A DNA stretch of 10,025 nucleotides from positions 1 to 10,025 of the forward strand of contig MNIY01000172.1 of the NCBI GenBank assembly GCA_001919995.1, given 5' to 3'. Made by a program: the position numbers and the translations under genes. The DNA is from Ktedonobacter sp. 13_1_20CM_4_53_11. GTDB lineage: Bacteria; Chloroflexota; Ktedonobacteria; Ktedonobacterales; Ktedonobacteraceae. The notes beneath the pieces are model-generated. The model was not told the origin of the DNA. It saw nothing but the letters and a program-made list of their open reading frames with translations, and did no database searches. Below are positions 6,025 to 10,025 of the stretch, piece by piece. Position 1 is the first letter of the stretch. The number at the start of each line of letters is the position of its first letter.

Positions 6025-7074
6025 ATGGCAGACATATCGATTGGCGTGATTGGCGCAGGCGGCATGGGCACACGCCATGTGCTGAACTTGCAGCACCACG
6101 TGAAGGGTGCACGCGTGGTGGCAATATATGATCTTGACCAGGCACGCGCGAGACAGGTGGCCGCTGAATGTGGTTCTGCTAAGGTCTTCCAAGACCCGGT
6201 GCAACTGATCCAGGATGCTGGCGTCGATGCCGTGGTGATTGCGTCGCCAGACCCCACTCATGCAGCGTTTGTGCATGCATGTTTGCGGCACCACAAGCCT
6301 GTGCTTTGCGAAAAACCGCTGGCGACCACGGCCGACGAGGCCCAGGAGATCATTGAGGCGGAACAAGCCCAGGGGCGTCGACTTATCGCCGTCGGCTTTA
6401 TGCGCCGCTTTGATCCTCAACATGTAGCCGTCCGGCAGGTGGTCGTGGCAGGGGAAATCGGCCGCCCTATCCTGTTCAAGGGCGTGCATCGCAACCCGAT
6501 GATTCCGCCCCATCTGCCCGGCGAGGTCGTCGTCGCGAACTCGGCCATTCACGATATCGATTCGACCCGTTGGCTCCTGGGGCAGGAGATTACAGAGGTA
6601 TATGTGCGCGGGGTGCGGACGCATATGTCGTTTAGCGACGAGACACGGGATATGCTGCTCCTGCAGATGGTGTTGAATGGCGAGTGTTTAGCAACGGTGG
6701 AGGTGTCTGTCGCTATCGAGTACGGGTATGAAGTGTCGGCCGAGATCGTCGGTGAACGGGGCACCGCTCTGACGGCGCAACCTGGTCTTGCGCTGGTGCG
6801 ATCCCGAGGAGCACAGTTTGTAGCCGTTTCCAAGGACCACCTTGCACGCTTTCAGGAAGCCTATATGCCAGAGTTGACGGAGTGGGTGCATTCGGTCCAA
6901 ACCGGGCAAGCTTTTACCGGGGCAACCGCCTGGGATGGCTATATGTCGCTGGTGGTCAGCGATGCCTGTATTCAGTCCTTACACAGTGGTACGCCGGTAC
7001 CAGTGTCAACGCCTGCGAAACCGGGTCTCTATCAGGAACGGGAATTACTGTCAAGCACCCCTGGCTCAAGCTGA
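6025..7074 (+). CDS. iolG: IolG-like inositol 2-dehydrogenase (Gfo/Idh/MocA family)
   Basis: The frame encodes 349 residues. The NAD-binding motif is VIGAGGMG (8-15) and the catalytic motif is CEKPLATT (K97). The domain boundary shows GFMRRFDPQH (124-133), usual for IolG. The C-terminal domain has YGYEVSAEIVGE, as in Bacillus IolG. The expected reaction is NAD+-dependent oxidation of myo-inositol or an isomer to the inosose. At the place of the catalytic Asp172/His176 pair of Bacillus IolG the sequence is NSAIH, so Asn replaces Asp while His176 is kept. The start ATG follows AAGGAGG (6012-6018) at 6-nt spacing. The last seven residues (SSTPGSS) and the TGA come from the right end of the inserted TnpB element. 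The ancestral gene probably ended ...RELL, overlapping the VOC gene. It could instead act on another inositol or sugar, so the symbol is tentative. Confidence 0.82.
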   Translation: MADISIGVIGAGGMGTRHVLNLQHHVKGARVVAIYDLDQARARQVAAECGSAKVFQDPVQLIQDAGVDAVVIASPDPTHAAFVHACLRHHKPVLCEKPLATTADEAQEIIEAEQAQGRRLIAVGFMRRFDPQHVAVRQVVVAGEIGRPILFKGVHRNPMIPPHLPGEVVVANSAIHDIDSTRWLLGQEITEVYVRGVRTHMSFSDETRDMLLLQMVLNGECLATVEVSVAIEYGYEVSAEIVGERGTALTAQPGLALVRSRGAQFVAVSKDHLARFQEAYMPELTEWVHSVQTGQAFTGATAWDGYMSLVVSDACIQSLHSGTPVPVSTPAKPGLYQERELLSSTPGSS

Positions 7075-7105
7075 GGGGCTTGCATCTACGCCCGAAGGCG
7101 TGACA
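7050..7105 (-). ncRNA. Putative 3' end of an omega (re)RNA and element right end
   Basis: On the minus strand the tnpB 3' end folds as ACGCC-TTCG-GGCGT (7088-7101, a UUCG tetraloop overlapping the stop codon). It is followed by CAAG/CTTG and CCCCT/AGGGG stems (7051-7081). TnpB guide RNAs are made from this position and use the sequence just beyond the element end as guide. Here the guide would be the complement of about 7030-7049, the iolG 3' end. The 5' limit of the RNA cannot be set from the sequence. Confidence 0.55.
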
Positions 7106-8192
7106 CTATAGGCACCTTGACGGGTACCCTTGAGATATTGATTGCCGCATTTACGTCGGCATTCAGGCAGAAACCGCACTGCTTACACAGAAAGGAGGCT
7201 TGGGATTGACGATTAGCCTTTTCGCAATGTCCGCACTGGCTACAGGTACGCGAAGTGTTTCTCGGGTCGATAAACCTGGCAGGAATACCAGCCCAGGCTG
7301 CCTTGTAGCTCATAAAGCCTCTGAGTTGGGAGAACGCCCAGGAATGCCGCTCGTAGCGATTCACACGCCGAACCGTTGTTCGCTCTCGGATGCCTCTCAG
7401 GTCTTCAAGAGCGATTGCCTTGCGTGTACGAACAGCCTTTTGTACCAGGGACTTGCTAATTACGTGGTTGGTATTCTTTTGAAAACGTTTCTCACGTCCG
7501 CTCATTTGCTTCAAGCGGCGTTTGGCAGAGCGCGTACCTACTTTTTGCAAGATTTGACGCCGCTTGTGATAGCGTGTACGAACAGCCTTGACCTCTGCCC
7601 CACTAAAGGACTCCCCCTCACTATCAGTAGCCAGGTTGACGATGCCAAGATCAACGCCGAGGGTATCACTCGTTTCCGTCTCTTCTGGTGCATCCTTGCT
7701 TTGAGTGACATTCAGGTAGTAGATACCACGTCTCCAAATCAGGTCAGCACCGCCGATCTTCCAGGTACGATCTATCAGCATATCGTGTTGGCGTCTCCTC
7801 AAGATCATGGGGCAGATAACACGACCTTGCATCGTATTGAGGGAAACACGATCAAGGCTCATCAGGCGAAAGGTACGAGCATCATAGCGAATAGAGCCAC
7901 GTGGCCCGAACTGTGGGCAAGTTTCACTTTTCTTAGCCTTTGTGGCCTTGATAGCCTCAACTGCCTTAGCACGAGCACAGACCGCCAGTTGAGCGCCAAT
8001 CCCAAAGCGAGAACGAGTCTCACCATAAACACGGTGATGGGCTGTGTTGGTATTGGTGATGTGCTCTTCCCAACAGATAGAAGCAATCCACGAAGCAGCC
8101 TCATTGAAACGCTTTTGCGTTTCTCGCAACGCTGCCTCGTGTCTATCTATGTCAAGCTTAATACTGATTGTTCTTATGAGCGTTTTGTTCAT
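7086..8192 (-). CDS. tnpB: TnpB RNA-guided endonuclease / OrfB accessory transposase protein
   Basis: The 368-residue protein shows all the parts of TnpB. The N-terminal domain is MNKTLIRTISIKLDID with QKRFNEAASWIASICW. RuvC-I is LGVDLGIVNLATD (catalytic D181) and RuvC-II is ALEDLRGIRERT (E263). The zinc ribbon is CSQC...CKQC (C317, C320, C336, C339), and RuvC-III is NADVNAAINI (D346). All catalytic residues are kept, so it may be an active RNA-guided nuclease using the omega RNA from its 3' end. I chose the ATG at complement 8190-8192 because the family N-terminus begins there. The frame runs on upstream to 8270, but that part lies in the hairpin-rich left end. No clear ribosome site is seen. 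It is oriented against the inositol operon and reads toward iolG. Confidence 0.9.
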   Translation of the reverse strand: MNKTLIRTISIKLDIDRHEAALRETQKRFNEAASWIASICWEEHITNTNTAHHRVYGETRSRFGIGAQLAVCARAKAVEAIKATKAKKSETCPQFGPRGSIRYDARTFRLMSLDRVSLNTMQGRVICPMILRRRQHDMLIDRTWKIGGADLIWRRGIYYLNVTQSKDAPEETETSDTLGVDLGIVNLATDSEGESFSGAEVKAVRTRYHKRRQILQKVGTRSAKRRLKQMSGREKRFQKNTNHVISKSLVQKAVRTRKAIALEDLRGIRERTTVRRVNRYERHSWAFSQLRGFMSYKAAWAGIPARFIDPRNTSRTCSQCGHCEKANRQSQASFLCKQCGFCLNADVNAAINISRVPVKVPIVSRLRA

Positions 8193-8237
8193 AAGAGATG
8201 TGTACCAGAAAGTAGACCAACAGTCAAGAAAGGAGGA

Positions 8238-8308
8238 TGGCAAGGAATCGAGTGCTGCGGCACGTGGCAATTCCTCCCCCGCATGAATGCAGGGGGGTTC
8301 CTTGCCAC
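8238..8308. repeat. Hairpin-rich left end of the TnpB element
   Basis: TGGCAAGGAA (8238-8247) is the exact reverse complement of TTCCTTGCCA (8298-8307). Inside lie GTGC-TGCG-GCAC (8251-8262), a GTGGCAA/TTGCCAC pair (8264-8270 with 8302-8308) and a strong CCCCCGCAT/ATGC(A)GGGGG hairpin (8276-8297). Several alternative folds are possible. It serves as the element left end and also now forms the immediate 5' leader of the VOC gene. Confidence 0.7.
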
Positions 8309-8314
8309 ATCTCT

Positions 8315-8731
8315 ATGAACATTCGCAAACTAGATCACGAGTCATTCCTTGTTACAGATGTTGAGCGTTCGCGCCGCTTCTACAGTCAGGTACTGGGGCT
8401 GCGAGAGATTCCGCGTCCTAGCCACTTTGATTTTCCCGGCGCGTGGCTCACCAACGATGAGCACAGTTTTGAAGTTCATCTCATTGGCGAGGCCGAGGCA
8501 GGTCGCGTGGCACAAACACATGCGCGGTATCGCCGCGATGAGATGGCACGTGGCTATGGGACACATGCCGCCTTCGAGGTAGATGACCTGGAAGCGGCAA
8601 TGCAACACCTGCGTGCCCTCAATGTGGAGATCGTGGGTGGTCCGCGTCCCCGTGGCGACGGTGTACAACAGATGTATATCTGCGACCCCGATGGCTACAT
8701 GATAGAACTATTTGTTTGGGAAGCCAGATGA
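8315..8731 (+). CDS. VOC-superfamily (glyoxalase/bleomycin resistance/dioxygenase fold) protein
   Basis: The 138-residue protein has the paired beta-alpha-beta-beta-beta modules of the vicinal oxygen chelate fold. The first module starts LDHESFLVTDVERSRRFYSQ (6-25), and the second has GTHAAFEVDDLEAAMQHLRA. It ends in CDPDGYMIELF (123-133). Likely metal ligands are H8, H84 and E131, with H55 or E53 nearby. The reaction is unknown. Its place inside the inositol operon suggests a role in handling an inosose or ring-cleavage intermediate, but that is inference. The start is ATG 8315, matching the family N-terminus, and the frame is open further upstream only through the IS end. Before the insertion this ATG overlapped the iolG stop as ATGA. 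The IS now separates the two, and no good ribosome site stands before the ATG, so expression is probably lowered. Confidence 0.85.
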   Translation: MNIRKLDHESFLVTDVERSRRFYSQVLGLREIPRPSHFDFPGAWLTNDEHSFEVHLIGEAEAGRVAQTHARYRRDEMARGYGTHAAFEVDDLEAAMQHLRALNVEIVGGPRPRGDGVQQMYICDPDGYMIELFVWEAR

Positions 8732-8763
8732 CATCCTTGTACTGAGAGTATCGTGAGTTACCG

Positions 8764-8784
8764 GGGGCGGCAGCAAACAGCCCC
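8764..8784 (+). other. Small hairpin before iolB
   Basis: GGGGC (8764-8768) pairs with GCCCC (8780-8784) around an 11-base loop. It ends 4 bases before the iolB ribosome site and has no following T-run. It may shape the 5' end of a processed iolB mRNA; it is not a terminator. Confidence 0.35.
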
Positions 8785-8802
8785 AATTAAGGAGGAGCAG
8801 AT

Positions 8803-9663
8803 ATGAGTGTGCTTATCAGGCCGCAAGCCGATCAAACAAGCGGAATTTTCTGTACGGTGGACATCACACCGGAGACTGCCGGGTGGCAGTACGTCTCGTT
8901 TGCGGTGTATCACCTGACGAGAGGGCAGACATTTCGCGGCGCAGCAGAAGGCAGGGAGACAGCGCTCGTCGTGTTGTATGGCGTAGGCAGAGCAGAACTC
9001 AATGGCCGGCCAGTGGGGCAAATCGGAGAGCGGCTCAGCGTCTTTGAAAACAAAGCTCCATATGCGCTCTACCTGTCTGATGATGCAAGCTGCCAGGTAG
9101 AATGTACCTCGGATGACATGGAGATCGCTGTAGCCAGCGCTCCAACCACGCACCAGCATCTTCCGATCCGTGTGATTCGCCCGCAAGATGTGAGCGTTGA
9201 ACTACGTGGCGAGGGCAACACGCAGCGCCGCGTCCAACACATCCTGGATACCGATCAGGAAGCGGAGCGCTTGATCCTTGTCGAGGTGATCACTCCGGCT
9301 GGCAACTGGTCCTCGTTCCCTCCACACAAACACGATACCGAGAACCCGCCGTATGAGGCCTATCTTGAGGAAACCTATTACTATCACGTTCAGCCAGCCG
9401 ATGGGTTTGCCTTCCAGCGTGTATACAATTACGAGGGGTTTGATGAAACGGTCGCTGTCCACGATGGGGACCTGGTCCTGGTTCCTAAGGGATATCACGT
9501 TGTGTCTGCGGTTCCCGGCTGTGATCTCTACTATCTCAATGTGATGGCTGGCCCACATCGCGAGTGGCATTACCAGGTCGATCCCGCATTCCATCGCCTG
9601 CTTCCCCCATCGGGCAAGATCACCGGTTCGATCGTTCGTCCAGCTGGAGGGAAAGAGGGCTGA
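8803..9663 (+). CDS. iolB: 5-deoxy-glucuronate isomerase
   Basis: The 286-residue protein is a bicupin with the classic IolB core: GNWSSFPPHKHDTENPPYEA (167-186), LEETYYYHV (188-196), DGDLVLVPKGYHVV (221-234) and DLYYLNVMAGPHREW (241-255). Likely metal ligands are H175, H177, E190 and H232. It converts 5-deoxy-D-glucuronate to 2-deoxy-5-keto-D-gluconate in the cytoplasm, the step before the IolC kinase. The start ATG follows AAGGAGG (8789-8795) at 7-nt spacing, the strongest ribosome site in this part. The length is normal for the family. It is separated from the VOC gene by 71 bases and from iolC by a 278-bp repeat-rich spacer, and no terminator is seen on either side. Confidence 0.95.
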   Translation: MSVLIRPQADQTSGIFCTVDITPETAGWQYVSFAVYHLTRGQTFRGAAEGRETALVVLYGVGRAELNGRPVGQIGERLSVFENKAPYALYLSDDASCQVECTSDDMEIAVASAPTTHQHLPIRVIRPQDVSVELRGEGNTQRRVQHILDTDQEAERLILVEVITPAGNWSSFPPHKHDTENPPYEAYLEETYYYHVQPADGFAFQRVYNYEGFDETVAVHDGDLVLVPKGYHVVSAVPGCDLYYLNVMAGPHREWHYQVDPAFHRLLPPSGKITGSIVRPAGGKEG

Positions 9664-9702
9664 GTTGCAGTGACTTGTAGCAGCAAAGCAATCATGGCAA
9701 TT

Positions 9703-9813
9703 GGCCGATGATGAGTTTTAACAAAATAATTCGGATACCGGAACATCAACCGGAGGCCGATAATGAGTTTTCATAAAATACATCGGATAGTGGACCATCC
9801 ACGCAGGGCCGAT
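9703..9813. repeat. 52-bp direct repeat, two copies plus partial third
   Basis: GGCCGAT followed by (A/G)ATGAGTTTT, AAAATA, TCGGATA and CATC recurs at 9703-9754 and 9755-9806 with an exact 52-bp period. A third copy begins with GGCCGAT at 9807-9813 and breaks off. The two full copies differ at scattered positions (for example ACCGGAA against GTGGACC). No protein-coding sense is evident. Confidence 0.8.
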
Positions 9814-9872
9814 CAATCGGCGATGTGCGCGATCAATCGGGTGCGCGATCAATCGGGTGCACGATCAATCGG
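9809..9872. repeat. Palindromic GATCAATCGG array with 16-bp tandem units
   Basis: GATCAATCGG occurs four times (9811-9820, 9831-9840, 9847-9856, 9863-9872). The last three are parts of 16-bp tandem units GTGCGCGATCAATCGG (9825-9840 and 9841-9856) and GTGCACGATCAATCGG (9857-9872). Each unit holds the short palindrome CGAT-CA-ATCG. The first copy lies in GCCGAT-CA-ATCGGC (9808-9821 region), a 6-bp perfect inverted repeat. It could be a multi-site protein-binding array in front of iolC or a slipped-strand repeat. Confidence 0.75.
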
Positions 9873-9941
9873 CACCTACTGTATGGCCAGATTATTTGTT
9901 AAAAGTCATCATGAACAGTAGGAGAACAACAGGAGTCAGAC

Positions 9942-10025
9942 ATGGATGCAACCAACAGGTTATATGATGTGATCGCCATGGGGCGATCTTCAATTGACCT
10001 CTACTCTAACGACATCGGTGCGCCG
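9942..10025 (+). CDS. iolC: 5-dehydro-2-deoxygluconokinase, 5' part (cut by window end)
   Basis: Only 28 codons are visible: MDATNRLYDVIAMGRSSIDL, then YSNDIGAP. The DVIAMGRSSIDLY stretch is the conserved N-terminal strand and loop of PfkB-family IolC kinases (compare FDIVAIGRACIDLN in Bacillus). IolC phosphorylates 2-deoxy-5-keto-D-gluconate with ATP, the step after IolB, which lies just upstream. The start ATG follows AGGAG (9931-9935) at 6-nt spacing. The sequence is too short to exclude another PfkB sugar kinase, but the context makes IolC likely. Confidence 0.8.
   Translation, partial: MDATNRLYDVIAMGRSSIDLYSNDIGAP

Larger units (their letters stand above)
7050..8314 (-). mobile_element. 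TnpB-only IS200/IS605-type element (about 1265 bp)
   Basis: The element carries tnpB on the minus strand and no tnpA. Its right end (3' of tnpB) lies in the last codons of iolG. Read on the minus strand it has a CCCCT/AGGGG hairpin (7058-7078) followed by CTTGAC, ending at 7050. Its left end adjoins the VOC start codon, with the flanking minus-strand pentamer TTCAT (complement 8315-8319) as the probable target/TAM. Joining 7049 to 8315 restores TTACTATGAAC, which gives iolG a TGA stop overlapping the VOC ATG. This supports the boundaries to the base and shows no target duplication, as expected for this family. Lacking tnpA, it would need help from another element to move. Confidence 0.82.

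Noticed and set aside
7200..8318. Long plus-strand open frame (372 codons) opposite tnpB
   Set aside because: It is the antisense shadow of tnpB: the minus-strand protein carries all RuvC and zinc motifs, while the plus-strand product shows no recognisable family pattern.
9703..9872. CRISPR array
   Set aside because: The 52-bp copies are directly adjacent with no spacers, the 16-bp units are too short, and no cas genes are near.

Overview
The window is a bacterial myo-inositol catabolism locus with many scars of past rearrangement. The genus cannot be read from the sequence. A TnpB-only IS200/IS605-type element, a LacI-type regulator in place of a DeoR-type IolR, a PhyH dioxygenase and a short interspersed palindrome reading GGGCGAC/GTCGCCC together suggest a Chloroflexota (perhaps Ktedonobacteria-like) genome. 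This assignment is low confidence, and GC content is moderate to high.

Layout, left to right. (a) 6-1052, minus strand: a PhyH-family Fe(II)/2-oxoglutarate dioxygenase, divergent from everything else. (b) 1053-1464: a 412-bp intergenic region with a near-consensus sigma70 promoter and a LacI-type operator just downstream of its -10 box. (c) 1465-2493: a LacI/GalR repressor. A second copy of the operator (2515-2534) follows it and precedes the first catabolic reading frame. (d) 2559-2975: a chimeric gene remnant (5' end of iolI joined in frame to two pieces of an inositol dehydrogenase), which runs out of frame into a Gfo/Idh/MocA dehydrogenase (2800-4047). (e) 4059-4109: remnant of an iolE 5' end. 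(f) 4144-4989: iolI (inosose isomerase). (g) 4973-5095: remnant of a Gfo/Idh 3' end. (h) 5088-5984: iolE (inosose dehydratase). (i) 6025-7074: an IolG-like dehydrogenase. (j) 7050-8314: a TnpB element in the opposite orientation. (k) 8315-8731: a small VOC/glyoxalase-fold protein. (l) 8803-9663: iolB. (m) 9664-9941: a repeat-rich spacer with two 52-bp direct repeats and three 16-bp tandem repeats. (n) 9942-end: the 5' end of iolC.

How the genes work together. IolG-type dehydrogenases oxidise inositol to inosose. IolI interconverts inosose isomers, IolE dehydrates inosose to the trihydroxycyclohexanedione, IolB isomerises 5-deoxyglucuronate, and IolC phosphorylates the product. IolD and IolA/IolJ are not in the window and may lie beyond its right end. 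The LacI protein probably represses itself and the downstream operon through the two matching palindromes.

The most notable observations are structural. First, removing 7050-8314 makes iolG end in a TGA that overlaps the ATG of the VOC gene as ATGA, so this insertion can be reconstructed to the base. Second, iolI sits between two diverged copies of the same gfo-iolE junction. Third, the cluster holds partial copies of iolI, iolG, gfo and iolE beside intact ones, which suggests repeated recombination between related inositol cassettes.
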